Shown: positions 32,995 to 41,961 of the stretch, piece after piece
How the letters are laid out: each line of letters starts with the position of its first letter
How positions within the stretch are numbered: position 1 is the stretch's first letter
From: Paenibacillus sp. JDR-2
Lineage (GTDB): Bacteria; Bacillota; Bacilli; Paenibacillales; Paenibacillaceae
DNA: 64,000 nt
Direction: 5' to 3'
Assembly (NCBI RefSeq): GCF_000023585.1
Contig: NC_012914.1
Span: forward strand, 2,991,001 to 3,055,000
Notes under the pieces: model-generated
Told to the model about the DNA's origin: nothing
The model's database searches: none
Seen by the model: only the letters and a program-made list of their open reading frames with translations
Made by a program: the position numbers and the translations under genes

Positions 32995-35034
32995 ATGGGG
33001 AAAATCCAGGTATTGGATGAGCAGCTTGCCAACCAGATTGCAGCAGGAGAGGTCGTAGAACGGCCTGCGTCCGTCATCAAGGAGCTGGTCGAGAACGCGA
33101 TTGATGCCGGAAGCTCCGTTATCGATATTACGATAGAAGAAGGCGGATTGTCGTTTATTCGCGTCACCGATAACGGCGCGGGCATTGAGCCGGGGGATAT
33201 GGAAACCGCGTTTCAACGGCATGCAACGAGTAAAATCTCGTCCAGCAGCGATTTGTTCAAAATCGCAAGTCTTGGCTTCCGCGGAGAAGCGCTGCCGAGT
33301 ATTGCAGCCGTATCTCGGCTCGAATGCGTATCGTCGATCGATTCTACAGGCTTGGCCCAGCGCCTATTTATAGAAGGCGGAACGGTTACGGCAAGTGAGC
33401 CTGCCAATTCTCCTCAAGGCACCGATATGTCGGTGCGGGATTTGTTTTACAACACGCCGGCAAGGCTGAAGTATATGAAAGCCATCCAGACGGAGCTTGG
33501 ACATATAACCGATTACGTATACCGGATTGCCTTGGCGCATCCGGGAATAGCGATCACGCTGAAGCATAACGGCTCGGTGCTGCTTCGGACGCTTGGCACG
33601 GGAGACAGACTGCAAGTTATTGCGGCCGTGTATGGAACGAATACGGCTAAGGCGATGCTGAAGGTGGAAGGCGAGACGTCGGATTACGATTTGCGCGGTT
33701 ATATATCGAAGCCGGAGCTGACGCGGGCGAACCGCAACGGCATGACCGTGATCGTGAACGGCCGCTATATCCGCAGCCACGCGGTCAATCAGGCCATTCT
33801 GCAGGCTTATCATACGCTGCTGCCAATCAATCGATTCCCCATTGTGGTATTAGAGATCGGCATGCATCCAAGCCTGCTTGACGTGAACGTACATCCATCC
33901 AAGATGGAAGTCCGGTTCAGTAAGGAAAATGAGCTGAGAACATTGGTAGAGCAGGCGGTAAAAGGAGCGCTCGGACAGGTCCGGCATATTCCTGGGCCGG
34001 CTGAGAAGCCGGAGCGGGAGAAGCCGCTGTTCGTCCAGGATGCGATTTCCTTCCACCGGCCCGATCCGCTGTCCATGCCTTGGGGGCAGGAACGGAGCCC
34101 ATCCAATTCTAACGGATCCGGAGCTCAGGACAGTTCTTCTCATTTGCCGGGAGGCAGCGTTAACCCAGGCAGGCCAGCCGGATTGTCAACGTCCGCAGCT
34201 AACACGGGCTCATCTTTTAATTCGTCCTTCCCGCAGCCTCCGAAGCGTGATTATGTGCCTTCGGATGCGACGGAGCGTCTGTACAAGCCTGCCGAGCAGC
34301 GTGAAACATCCGTGCGTGAAGCGGCGGCACCATGGGAGCAAGCCGCTCCTGCGCTTCAGGCGGCGGAGGAAACGTCAGCACCGCCTCCGGCCCCGGATTC
34401 AGAGCGGCCTGTGGGAGAGGCTAGCGAGCGGCCGGACGGTACGCCGGCCTTCCCGGACTTGTACTGGATTGGGCAGCTTCACGGCACGTATATTGTTGCG
34501 CAGGCTGAGGAAGGGCTGTATCTGATCGACCAGCATGCGGCTCACGAACGCATTAATTACGAATATTACTTCCGGAAGTTCGGCAACCCGCAAGCAGCCA
34601 GCCAGCAGCTGCTGGTTCCGCTCACCTTGGAATTTACCTCCGGCGAAGCGGAGCAGCTGCGCGGCATGATCGGTTTATTCCAGGAAGCAGGCGTTGAGCT
34701 GGAGCCATTTGGAGCGCAGACTTTTCTTGTGCGTGCTTATCCGGAATGGTTCCCTCAAGGCGAGGAGCAGGCCATAATCGAGGAAATGGCAGAATTGCTG
34801 CTAAGCGAGCGCAAATCCGTTAATATTGCGAAGCTTAGGGAAAAAGCGGCGATTATGTGCTCCTGCAAAGCTTCGATTAAAGCCAACGACCGGAAGACCC
34901 GGGAAGAGGGAGAAGCGCTGCTGGCTCGCCTTGCGGCCTGTAATCAGCCCTATACCTGTCCGCATGGCCGTCCGATTGTGGTTCATCTTTCGACTTATCA
35001 GCTTGAAAAAATGTTTAAACGGGTGATGTCATGA
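32995..35034 (+). CDS. mutL: DNA mismatch repair protein MutL
   Basis: The protein has 679 residues; AAGGAGGGG precedes the ATG. The N-terminal GHKL ATPase shows ENAIDAGSS, TDNGAGI and FRGEALPSI. A long Pro/Ser/Ala-rich linker spans about residues 335-485. The C-terminal domain contains DQHAAHERINYE, the metal-binding endonuclease motif, plus SCKASIKAND and CPHGRP. These motifs are absent in E. coli MutL but standard in Gram-positive MutL, so this is a nicking MutL. It overlaps the next gene by 4 bases. Confidence 0.97.
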   Translation: MGKIQVLDEQLANQIAAGEVVERPASVIKELVENAIDAGSSVIDITIEEGGLSFIRVTDNGAGIEPGDMETAFQRHATSKISSSSDLFKIASLGFRGEALPSIAAVSRLECVSSIDSTGLAQRLFIEGGTVTASEPANSPQGTDMSVRDLFYNTPARLKYMKAIQTELGHITDYVYRIALAHPGIAITLKHNGSVLLRTLGTGDRLQVIAAVYGTNTAKAMLKVEGETSDYDLRGYISKPELTRANRNGMTVIVNGRYIRSHAVNQAILQAYHTLLPINRFPIVVLEIGMHPSLLDVNVHPSKMEVRFSKENELRTLVEQAVKGALGQVRHIPGPAEKPEREKPLFVQDAISFHRPDPLSMPWGQERSPSNSNGSGAQDSSSHLPGGSVNPGRPAGLSTSAANTGSSFNSSFPQPPKRDYVPSDATERLYKPAEQRETSVREAAAPWEQAAPALQAAEETSAPPPAPDSERPVGEASERPDGTPAFPDLYWIGQLHGTYIVAQAEEGLYLIDQHAAHERINYEYYFRKFGNPQAASQQLLVPLTLEFTSGEAEQLRGMIGLFQEAGVELEPFGAQTFLVRAYPEWFPQGEEQAIIEEMAELLLSERKSVNIAKLREKAAIMCSCKASIKANDRKTREEGEALLARLAACNQPYTCPHGRPIVVHLSTYQLEKMFKRVMS

Positions 35035-35822
35035 TTGTAACAACCTCCGATAAGCCGTCTCAGCGGGCTTTAGCGACCGCCAAACGGCTTGCGGGAGAGC
35101 TATCCGCTCCGTACGTTTCGCGAGGCAAACAAACGCTTCGTCAGATGGCGGAGAGGATGGAGGAGATCCGTCTTATCGTTGTAACGGAGAAGGAAGTACG
35201 CTATTACGACGGACAGACGGAGTCGCCGCTCTATTTTCATCCCAGCATGGCTTTTGTAAGGGTGAAGAGACTGCGTCGCGGAGAAAGCGACCCGTTGCTT
35301 GATCTGACGCGGTGCAAGCCGGGAGACAGCGTTATAGACTGTACCGCCGGGTTTGCCGCGGATTCTCTTGTATTCTCGTATGCAGCAGGTGAATCGGGAG
35401 CGGTGACCGCGATAGAAAGCGAACCCATCTTGTGCGCGGTCGTGCGCGAAGGATTGGCCGGCTATCAAACCGGCTTGCCGGACGTGGATGCAGCCATGCG
35501 CAGAATTAGCATGATCAACGATAATCATGCCGATTATTTGGCGGGACTTCCGGACAATAGCGTAGATATCGTATTCTTCGACCCGATGTTCCGCCAGCCG
35601 ATTCATGAATCCAACGCCATGGAGCCGCTGCGCAAGCTGGCTAACGACAGTGCGCTGACGGAGAAAGCCGTGCAGGAAGCAATCAGGGTCGCGCGCAAGA
35701 CCGTCGTGATGAAGGAGCACCGCGAGAGCGGGGAATTCGAACGGCTTGGATTCGAACGGCGGCATGTGAATACGTCGAAAATAGCTTATGGAGTGATAGA
35801 GGTTGCAGGAAGCAGCATATAA
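35031..35822 (+). CDS. Class I SAM-dependent methyltransferase, RsmJ-like (SAM_MT)
   Basis: The protein has 263 residues, with an ATGA overlap with mutL. The SAM-binding core is VIDCTAGFAADSLVFSY, with AIESEP after strand 2, and IVFFDPMFRQPI resembling the DPMYP-type catalytic loop of RsmJ-family enzymes. In E. coli, RsmJ methylates G1516 of 16S rRNA; the Gram-positive homologues are usually left unassigned. The N-terminal 80 residues (KPSQRALATAKRLAGELSAPYVSRGKQTL) fit the family. Translational coupling with mutL and miaA suggests a shared operon rather than a shared function. Confidence 0.75.
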   Translation: MIVTTSDKPSQRALATAKRLAGELSAPYVSRGKQTLRQMAERMEEIRLIVVTEKEVRYYDGQTESPLYFHPSMAFVRVKRLRRGESDPLLDLTRCKPGDSVIDCTAGFAADSLVFSYAAGESGAVTAIESEPILCAVVREGLAGYQTGLPDVDAAMRRISMINDNHADYLAGLPDNSVDIVFFDPMFRQPIHESNAMEPLRKLANDSALTEKAVQEAIRVARKTVVMKEHRESGEFERLGFERRHVNTSKIAYGVIEVAGSSI

Positions 35823-36810
35823 GGAACGCAAGCAGCCGCTGCTTGTTCTGGTAGGACCGACGGCTGTAGGCAAAACACAGCTCAGCCTCGATCTCGCCAA
35901 AGCATGGAATGCCGAGATTATATCCGGCGATTCGATGCAGGTGTATAAGGAGATGGATATCGGCACGGCCAAGCTTCCGTTAGCCGAGCGGCAGGGGATT
36001 GCCCATCATCTGATCGATATTTGCGAGCCTGACGTGGCCTATTCCGTCGCGGATTTTCAGGTGCATTGCAAGGAGGCGATTGCCGATATCTCGGCAAGGG
36101 GAAAGCTTCCTTTTATCGTAGGAGGTACCGGGCTCTACGTTGAATCAGTATGCTATGGCTTTGAATTTAACGAAAACGGCTCAGATCCCGCATTTCGGGA
36201 CGAGCAGGAGCGTTATGCGGAGGAGCACGGTGCGGAAGCTCTTCATGCCAGGCTTGCGGAGGTAGATCCGAAGTCCGCTGAGCGTCTGCATCCGAATGAC
36301 CAGCGCCGTATTATCCGCGCGCTTGAAATCTTTCATCTGTCCGGCGAGATGATGTCGGCCCAGTTGGAAAGACAGAAAAAAGAATCGCCCTACGAATTGT
36401 GTATAATAGGTCTCACTATGGATAGGAAAGTACTATACTCGCGTATCGAACAGAGGGTCGATCAAATGCTGGAGGATGGACTCGTCGAGGAAGTAAGAGG
36501 ACTGCTGGACCGCGGCGTGACGGAGGATAGCCTTGCCATGCAAGGGCTTGGCTACAAGGAAATTGTCATGTACCTGCGCGGCGATTGTACGCTTGAGGCG
36601 GCGGTAGAGCTGCTGAAAAGGGATACGAGAAGGTTCGCCAAACGCCAGCTTTCCTGGTTCCGGCACATGAAGGATATCGAGTGGATCGACATGGGGGAAA
36701 ATTTTCACAACAATTTACGGCGGATTCATGGTATAATAGCAGGAAAGTTTCAAGTCAATCTTGAATATACTTCTAATCAATCTTTTTTAGACGGGGGTAA
36801 CGTCCAATGA
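35803..36810 (+). CDS. miaA: tRNA dimethylallyltransferase MiaA
   Basis: The protein has 335 residues from the TTG at 35803, which overlaps the methyltransferase by 20 bases; GGAG lies 9 bases upstream. P-loop [12 protein letters not shown], the conserved [18 protein letters not shown] and [10 protein letters not shown] are diagnostic. It transfers a dimethylallyl group to N6 of A37 in tRNAs that read codons starting with U, which supports codon fidelity. The extra 20 C-terminal residues are encoded over the hfq promoter region. It overlaps hfq by 4 bases (ATGA), the same miaA-hfq order as in B. subtilis and E. coli. Confidence 0.97.
   Translation: MQEAAYKERKQPLLVLVGPTAVGKTQLSLDLAKAWNAEIISGDSMQVYKEMDIGTAKLPLAERQGIAHHLIDICEPDVAYSVADFQVHCKEAIADISARGKLPFIVGGTGLYVESVCYGFEFNENGSDPAFRDEQERYAEEHGAEALHARLAEVDPKSAERLHPNDQRRIIRALEIFHLSGEMMSAQLERQKKESPYELCIIGLTMDRKVLYSRIEQRVDQMLEDGLVEEVRGLLDRGVTEDSLAMQGLGYKEIVMYLRGDCTLEAAVELLKRDTRRFAKRQLSWFRHMKDIEWIDMGENFHNNLRRIHGIIAGKFQVNLEYTSNQSFLDGGNVQ
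36729..36737 (+). promoter_or_regulatory. Candidate extended -10 promoter for hfq inside miaA
   Basis: TGGTATAAT (extended -10) lies about 70 bases before the hfq start, within the end of miaA. No good -35 is visible. It would let hfq be expressed apart from the mismatch-repair operon. Confidence 0.4.
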
Positions 36811-37049
36811 ACAAATCGATCAATATTCAAGATACTTTCTTGAACCAACTGCGTAAAGACAACATTCCGGTTACGGTTTTCTTAATGAACGGCTTTCAGA
36901 TCAGAGGCGTTATTAAAGCGTTCGATAACTTTACGATCATCATTGACAGCGAAGGCCGTCAGCAAATGGTGTACAAGCACGCGATTTCGACGTTTACTCC
37001 GCAGCGTAACGTATCATTAATGCAAGACAACAGTGCTTCGGAAGCATAG
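36807..37049 (+). CDS. hfq: RNA-binding protein Hfq
   Basis: The protein has 80 residues, typical for Gram-positive Hfq. Sm1 ([28 protein letters not shown]) and Sm2 ([14 protein letters not shown], with the YKHA motif) are complete. It forms hexameric rings that bind U-rich and A-rich RNA, and may aid small-RNA action. The acidic tail is short. It overlaps miaA by ATGA and is followed by its own terminator. Confidence 0.97.
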   Translation: MNKSINIQDTFLNQLRKDNIPVTVFLMNGFQIRGVIKAFDNFTIIIDSEGRQQMVYKHAISTFTPQRNVSLMQDNSASEA

Positions 37050-37111
37050 AACGTAACGTTATTTGTGAAACCTTCTACTTGCAGGTAACGTTTAACTTGA
37101 TAGCGGAAGGC

Positions 37112-37145
37112 AAGAACAACCCGCTCCAGCAGGGTTGTTCTTTTC
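37112..37145 (+). terminator. Terminator after hfq
   Basis: AGAACAACCC pairs with GGGTTGTTCT around a 9-base loop and runs into TTTC. A second imperfect repeat (AACGTAACGTT, then GTAACGTTTAAC) lies upstream at 37050-37100. Confidence 0.8.
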
Positions 37146-37203
37146 ATTCCGGGGTATATTGAAGGGTAGAGAAACAGATTTTGGAACAACTGGAGGGAAC
37201 CTA

Positions 37204-39786
37204 ATGGCTGAACAACCAAGACGAAGCAAACAAAAGGAGATGAAGCGAGGGACCGTCAAGAAAAAGAAAAGAATGACGCCCCGTAAATGGTTTTTTGCAT
37301 TTTTCTTCACCATCGTGTTTGCGATCGTCTGCGGAATCATCGGTTATTTGTTTATTACCTTGAATGGCGAACGGATCTTGACGGAAAATGCAGATAAACT
37401 TGAACTCGGCGAAGCGTCCATTATATACGATGCGGACGGCAAAGAGGTTACTAAGTTGTACGACGCTAGCGCGAACAGGGAAATTGCCGAATACGACGAG
37501 ATGCCGAAGCTGCTCCTTGATGCTTTCGTTGCGACGGAGGATCAGAGGTTCTACGAGCATTCCGGGATTGACTTCTTCTCCATTGGACGTGCCGTAGTGA
37601 AGGACGTTATCGCGAGAAGCAAAGTGGAAGGCGCAAGTACCATCACCCAGCAGCTGGCGAAAAATATATTTTTGACCGCAGACAAAACCTTCTTCCGCAA
37701 AGCGACGGAGGCTTCCATCGCGGTAGCGCTTGAGAATAAATATTCCAAGCAGGAAATTTTGACGATGTACCTGAATCGGATTACTTTCGGTAAAGGGATC
37801 TACGGTATCAAAGGCGCCGCGGATTATTATTTCGATACGGATCTTAAAGATTTGAAGCTATGGCAGATCGCAACGCTTGCGGGAATGCCGAAAGCGCCAA
37901 ACCGCTACAATCCGATTAATGACCCCGAATCTTCGATGACACGGCGGGCCGTCGTTTTGAAGCTGATGTATGATCAAAAACTGATCACGCAGCAGGAGAT
38001 GGAGGAAGCGAAAGCGGTTGTTTATGAGCCGCCGGCTAACATCGATCAAAAGAAAAGCGATCCTTACAAAGCTTATGTCGATTACGTAATCGAAGAAGCG
38101 GTTAAAGTTATGCCTGGAATGACCGAGGACGAGCTTCGTATTGGCGGCTACCGCATTTATACGTCTCTCAACACGACAGCGCAGCAAGCGGTCGAGAAAG
38201 AATTCGCGGATGACAGCAACTTCGAGAAAAGCCCGGATGATCAGAAGGCGCAAGGCGCCATGATTATCATGGACCATCGCGACGGAACCATTCAGGCGAT
38301 GTCCGGAGGACGTGATTACGTCCGTAAAGGACTTAACCGCGTCGAGGTCAAGCGTCAGCCTGGTTCTTCGTTTAAACCGATCGTATCTTACGGTCCTGCG
38401 CTGGAATCCGGGGACTATTATCCTTGGACGGTTCTTAATCAGGATTCGCAAAAATGCTTTGGAGACTATTGCCCAAGGGATCCGCACGGCGCGGCACCGG
38501 TAACGATGCAGCAGGCGATTAAGGAATCCCGCAACCTGGCGGCCGTATGGACGCTTAACCAGGTTGGAATCGGCAATGGTATTGCCTTTGCCAAGAAGCT
38601 AGGCATCGAGCTGGCTCCGGAAGACCGCAACCTTGCGATTGCGCTCGGCGGTCTGACTCAAGGGGTAACGCCGATGCAAATGGCGGAAGCCTACAGCGTA
38701 TTCGCAAACGGCGGCAAATCGGTTGATCCTCATACGATTACGAAGATTGAGACCGCTGCGAATAAGAAGGTATATACGTACCACGCGCCGGCTGCGAAGC
38801 AGCTGATGAAGCCGGAGACAGCCTGGTATATGACTCAGATGATGCAGACCGTTCTCGAAAGCGGCGGTACGGGGACGGGAGCCCGAATTGACCGTCCGGT
38901 AGCGGGCAAAACGGGAACGTCCCAACACGGTATTCCTAACTTTAACTCCAGTGCGAACAGGGATGCCTGGTTCGTGGGCTACACGCCGGAATGGACCGCT
39001 GCCGTCTGGATGGGCTATGATAAAACCGACAAGCAGCATGTCATCAAAAAGAGCAGCTCGCAGGCTGCCGCAATGTTCGGCAAGGTAATGAAGCAGGCGA
39101 TGAAGAACGTACCGAAGTCCTCGTTCAAGCAGCCTGAAGGCATCAAGCAGGAAGTGAAGGAGCAAGCGCCGGTAACGAACTTTAATGCGGTGTTCCTGGA
39201 AGACCAGGCGAAGGTTCAGTTATCCTGGACTGCGCCGGAAAACAGCAAAGGCGTAACTTATCGCGTATACCGCAAAGACTCGGAGCAATCGCAATTCTCC
39301 GTATTCGTAGACGTAGCTAATCCAACGGTAGACGATATGACCGTCTTCCCTGGCATGAAATATCAATACTACGTTGTTGCCTATAACTCGGAAGAAGATA
39401 AGGAAAGCAAGCCTTCGGAGACAATTACGATTGACGTGCCGGAGACCGAAGTGGATATTCCGGAACAGCCTATGGAGCCGGATCAGCCGTCTGACGGCGA
39501 GCTTCCGGGCGACGGCAATAACGGAGGAGAAATATCGCCTCCGCCATCCACGGATCCGAATCAGCCGGTCGAGTCGGAGACGCCTGGCAATGGAGGTACG
39601 GTGTCGCCGGGCCCTGGAAATAACGGGAACGGAACAGGCAACGGAAATGGCAACGGAACTGTGGGCCCTGACCAAGGTGCGGGAGGACCGGTCGAATCGA
39701 CCGATCCCGGCACCGGGAACGGTACGGTAACGGGTAAGGGAACCACTGATAAAAACGAAGCCGGAAGTGCAGGCGGCAAAGCGTAA
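37204..39786 (+). CDS. Class A penicillin-binding protein (PBP1A-type) with C-terminal FN3 domain
   Basis: The protein has 860 residues from the ATG at 37204 (GGAGGG upstream). A basic N-terminal tail and one membrane helix (residues 29-53) lead to a GT51 glycosyltransferase with catalytic E112 in TEDQRFYEH. The transpeptidase has S388-x-x-K391 (SSFK), SRN at 442-444 and KTG at 569-571, so both activities look intact. A fibronectin type III-like domain occupies about residues 660-740. A tail rich in Pro, Gly, Asn, Glu and Thr (about 740-860), with GNGNG runs, follows and is probably wall-spanning and disordered. It polymerises and crosslinks peptidoglycan at the outer membrane face. FN3-bearing PBP1A/PonA forms occur in Bacillales. 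Confidence 0.95.
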   Translation: MAEQPRRSKQKEMKRGTVKKKKRMTPRKWFFAFFFTIVFAIVCGIIGYLFITLNGERILTENADKLELGEASIIYDADGKEVTKLYDASANREIAEYDEMPKLLLDAFVATEDQRFYEHSGIDFFSIGRAVVKDVIARSKVEGASTITQQLAKNIFLTADKTFFRKATEASIAVALENKYSKQEILTMYLNRITFGKGIYGIKGAADYYFDTDLKDLKLWQIATLAGMPKAPNRYNPINDPESSMTRRAVVLKLMYDQKLITQQEMEEAKAVVYEPPANIDQKKSDPYKAYVDYVIEEAVKVMPGMTEDELRIGGYRIYTSLNTTAQQAVEKEFADDSNFEKSPDDQKAQGAMIIMDHRDGTIQAMSGGRDYVRKGLNRVEVKRQPGSSFKPIVSYGPALESGDYYPWTVLNQDSQKCFGDYCPRDPHGAAPVTMQQAIKESRNLAAVWTLNQVGIGNGIAFAKKLGIELAPEDRNLAIALGGLTQGVTPMQMAEAYSVFANGGKSVDPHTITKIETAANKKVYTYHAPAAKQLMKPETAWYMTQMMQTVLESGGTGTGARIDRPVAGKTGTSQHGIPNFNSSANRDAWFVGYTPEWTAAVWMGYDKTDKQHVIKKSSSQAAAMFGKVMKQAMKNVPKSSFKQPEGIKQEVKEQAPVTNFNAVFLEDQAKVQLSWTAPENSKGVTYRVYRKDSEQSQFSVFVDVANPTVDDMTVFPGMKYQYYVVAYNSEEDKESKPSETITIDVPETEVDIPEQPMEPDQPSDGELPGDGNNGGEISPPPSTDPNQPVESETPGNGGTVSPGPGNNGNGTGNGNGNGTVGPDQGAGGPVESTDPGTGNGTVTGKGTTDKNEAGSAGGKA

Positions 39787-39803
39787 GGAGCTGGACTTAG
39801 GAT

Positions 39804-40418
39804 ATGGGCAAGCTGGGGAAGTTTAGCTGGAGCATCATCATCATCGCAGCAGTAGCCGTATTGTTAACCAGCTGCGGATCATCTAGCGGCTCGTCCGGAC
39901 TGAAATGGGATAAGATGCCGGAGATGTCGATCAGTCTAAACAAGCAGTACACCGCGAAGTTTTCGACCAGCAAAGGCGATTTCACCGTAAAGCTATACGC
40001 GGAGGAATCGCCGGTAACGGTCAACAATTTTGTATTTCTTGCGCGTAACGGATATTACGATGGCCTTACGTTTAACAGCATTATCGAATCGTTTATGATT
40101 CAAGGCGGAGATCCTAAGGGCGATGGAACAGGCAATCCCGGCTACTCGATACCGGATGAATTTGATACCAGCCTGAAATTCGAACCGGGTATCATGGCCA
40201 TGATGAACGGCGGGAAGCCGAATTCGGGAGGCAGTCAGTTTTTTATCTGTACGGGACCTGACTCTTTGAATCTGAACCAGACACCTACGTATTCCATCTT
40301 TGGCAAGGTTGACACCGGAATGGATACGGTTCTGGAAATTGCGAAGACACCGGTAAACGACAAGCATGTACCGAAAGATAAGGTCATTATCAAATCAGTT
40401 ACAATCGTGGAGACGTAA
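39804..40418 (+). CDS. Lipoprotein cyclophilin-type peptidyl-prolyl isomerase
   Basis: The protein has 204 residues. Residues 1-23 form a lipoprotein signal with lipobox LTSC (Cys24), so it is anchored outside the membrane. The cyclophilin domain runs from about residue 50 (YTAKFSTSKGDFTVKLYAEESPVTVNNFVFLARNGYYDGLTF) through GGDPKGDGTGNPGYSIPDEF, the MAMMNGGKPNSGGSQFFI catalytic core and TPTYSIFGKV. It helps fold secreted proteins by cis-trans proline isomerisation. It starts 17 bases after the PBP gene, which suggests cotranscription with a wall-synthesis enzyme. Confidence 0.95.
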   Translation: MGKLGKFSWSIIIIAAVAVLLTSCGSSSGSSGLKWDKMPEMSISLNKQYTAKFSTSKGDFTVKLYAEESPVTVNNFVFLARNGYYDGLTFNSIIESFMIQGGDPKGDGTGNPGYSIPDEFDTSLKFEPGIMAMMNGGKPNSGGSQFFICTGPDSLNLNQTPTYSIFGKVDTGMDTVLEIAKTPVNDKHVPKDKVIIKSVTIVET

Positions 40419-40433
40419 AGATAGGCTGGTACA

Positions 40434-40477
40434 AACGGGATAAAGCGGTTCGTCCGCTTTGTCCCGTTCTTTGTTTT
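40434..40477 (+). terminator. Terminator after the PBP1A-cyclophilin operon
   Basis: AACGGGA-TAAAGCGG pairs with CCGCTTT-GTCCCGTT around a 5-base loop; TCTTTGTTTT follows. The 156 bases between this and the next gene show no further gene. Confidence 0.88.
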
Positions 40478-40633
40478 ATGCCTGTCCGGCAACTAAAACC
40501 TGTGAAAAGCTTGGTTTATTTTTCATGCGTGCTGGAGAAGAGCGTTAAGTTATGGTAAGCTTTTTACAACGCTATCCATCATCATCGAAAGCCATGTATT
40601 AAAGGCTTATCTCAACGGAAAGGTACGTTCCGT

Positions 40634-41185
40634 ATGAAACGAAAATTTTCAGACCGGGCAAACTGGCGTCGCATTATACGCAAAAGCTACAATTGTCTGG
40701 CACTCGACAATGATGAATTCAAAGGTCTAGTTACGTTCTACCGGATTCATGAGTTGCGTGAGCCGCTTTGGAAGGAATATAACGGGCGGCGTTTATGTCT
40801 GGCGGACCGCGGGTATTTATGGATGCAGCATTTTCCGCGGGGCGAGCATTTTGTCGTAACAACGATGTTTGACGATAAGGGCCGAGTGGTGCAATGGTAC
40901 ATTGATATTTGCAAAACACAGGGGCTGACAGATCAGCATGTGCCTTGGTTTGACGACCTTTATCTGGATGTGGTTGTACTGCCAAGCGGGGAAGTTTTTC
41001 TTCTCGATGAGGATGAGCTGGAGGAAGCTCTCCGTGACGGAGAGGTAACAGGGAAAGAAGCGGCGCTCGCCCGCAAGACAGCAGGGAGATTGCTTTCCAG
41101 TATCCGGAACGGCAGGTTCCGGTATTTCACGCTCAGCTTGAAGCATCGCAAAAGCTTGACGGAGAGAGAGCTAAGAGAATCATGA
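40634..41185 (+). CDS. DUF402 domain protein
   Basis: The protein has 183 residues. The central part, GRRLCLADRGYLWMQHFPRGEHFVVTTMFDDKGRVVQWYIDICKTQGL followed by WFDDLYLDVVVLPSGEVFLLDEDELEEAL, is the DUF402 signature with its acidic metal-binding cluster. Proteins of this kind (Ntdp type, YgaC-like) hydrolyse nucleoside di- or triphosphates, or pyrophosphate groups at RNA ends, in studied Gram-positives; which applies here cannot be said. The C-terminal helix is basic. It overlaps the YdcF-like gene by 4 bases. Confidence 0.85.
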   Translation: MKRKFSDRANWRRIIRKSYNCLALDNDEFKGLVTFYRIHELREPLWKEYNGRRLCLADRGYLWMQHFPRGEHFVVTTMFDDKGRVVQWYIDICKTQGLTDQHVPWFDDLYLDVVVLPSGEVFLLDEDELEEALRDGEVTGKEAALARKTAGRLLSSIRNGRFRYFTLSLKHRKSLTERELRES

Positions 41186-41841
41186 AAAGTATTGTTCAGA
41201 CGGGGAGCAAGTCACGCAAACGGCGCGGGCTGCTCCTGTTTCGTCTCTTTGTTGGATTGTGTCTGCTAGGGGTATTGTGCTGCGGTTATTTGTTATGGCT
41301 GATTAACAGCTACGATGATTCCAAACCGATCGAACAAGCTGATGCCGCTATTGTGCTTGGCGCTTCTCTGTGGTCGGACAAGCCAAGTCCGGCATTAAAA
41401 GAGCGTCTCGATTTTGCGGACAAGCTGTATAAAGACGGCAAGGTAAACATGTTTATCTTGAGTGGAGGCCTTGATCGCAATGGATCCAAGCTGACAGAAG
41501 CGCAAGGGATGAAAGCGTATCTGCTAGCTAAGGGAATTCCGGCAGATAAGATGCTCCTGGACAATGCGGCGCGGAGTACATACGAGAATCTGCTAAACAG
41601 TAAAGTCATTGCCGCAGAGCATGGCTTGAATAAGCTACTAGTGGTGACCCACGACTATCATGCGCCAAGGGCGATGGAGATGGCCCGTTATCTCGATTAT
41701 GAGAACGTAACGGCGGCAGCTTTTCATTCCGAAGTGCTGAGTCCTTTCAAGAACCAGTCACGCGAAGTGCTGGCGTACGCCAAGTGGAAGGCGGATGCCG
41801 TCCTCCTGCATTTTGGTTACCGTTCTCCCGACTATCCGTAA
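41182..41841 (+). CDS. YdcF-like (DUF218) membrane protein
   Basis: The protein has 219 residues. After a basic N-terminus, one membrane helix lies at about residues 18-42 (LLLFRLFVGLCLLGVLCCGYLLWLI). The soluble DUF218 domain follows outside: AAIVLGASLWSDKPSPALKERLDFADKLYKDGKVNMFILSGG, ARSTYENLLNSKVIA and VVTHDYHAPRAMEMARYL. The fold is Rossmann-like and may bind nucleotide or sugar-lipid. SanA/YdcF proteins are linked to envelope barrier function but have no firm reaction. The ATGA overlap with DUF402 shows an operon. Confidence 0.88.
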   Translation: MKSIVQTGSKSRKRRGLLLFRLFVGLCLLGVLCCGYLLWLINSYDDSKPIEQADAAIVLGASLWSDKPSPALKERLDFADKLYKDGKVNMFILSGGLDRNGSKLTEAQGMKAYLLAKGIPADKMLLDNAARSTYENLLNSKVIAAEHGLNKLLVVTHDYHAPRAMEMARYLDYENVTAAAFHSEVLSPFKNQSREVLAYAKWKADAVLLHFGYRSPDYP

Positions 41842-41850
41842 TAAATTCTG

Positions 41851-41880
41851 TTAATATGACCGATTCCGGTAGAATACACT
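41851..41880 (+). promoter_or_regulatory. Weak sigma-E-like promoter before spoVK
   Basis: TTAATAT and AATACACT are separated by 15 bases, the same arrangement as in the cotE promoter. The -10 differs from CATACAnT at the first base. Supported by spoVK being a mother-cell gene in B. subtilis. Confidence 0.35.
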
Positions 41881-41961
41881 TGTTAGAAGCGGGATATGCC
41901 GGGCTTATCTTACCGGCATGCCAAACGCTAGTGACGGTGCGAAGGATAGGTGATGCAATAG

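Noticed and set aside
35104-35118. Third partial copy of the 59-bp repeat (ACGTTTCGCGAG)
   Set aside because: Only about 12 bases match, inside the coding sequence of the RsmJ-like gene, so it is probably chance.
36407-36415. Another TATAAT inside miaA
   Set aside because: It has no -35 or TGn extension, lies about 400 bases before hfq, and falls in well-conserved coding sequence.
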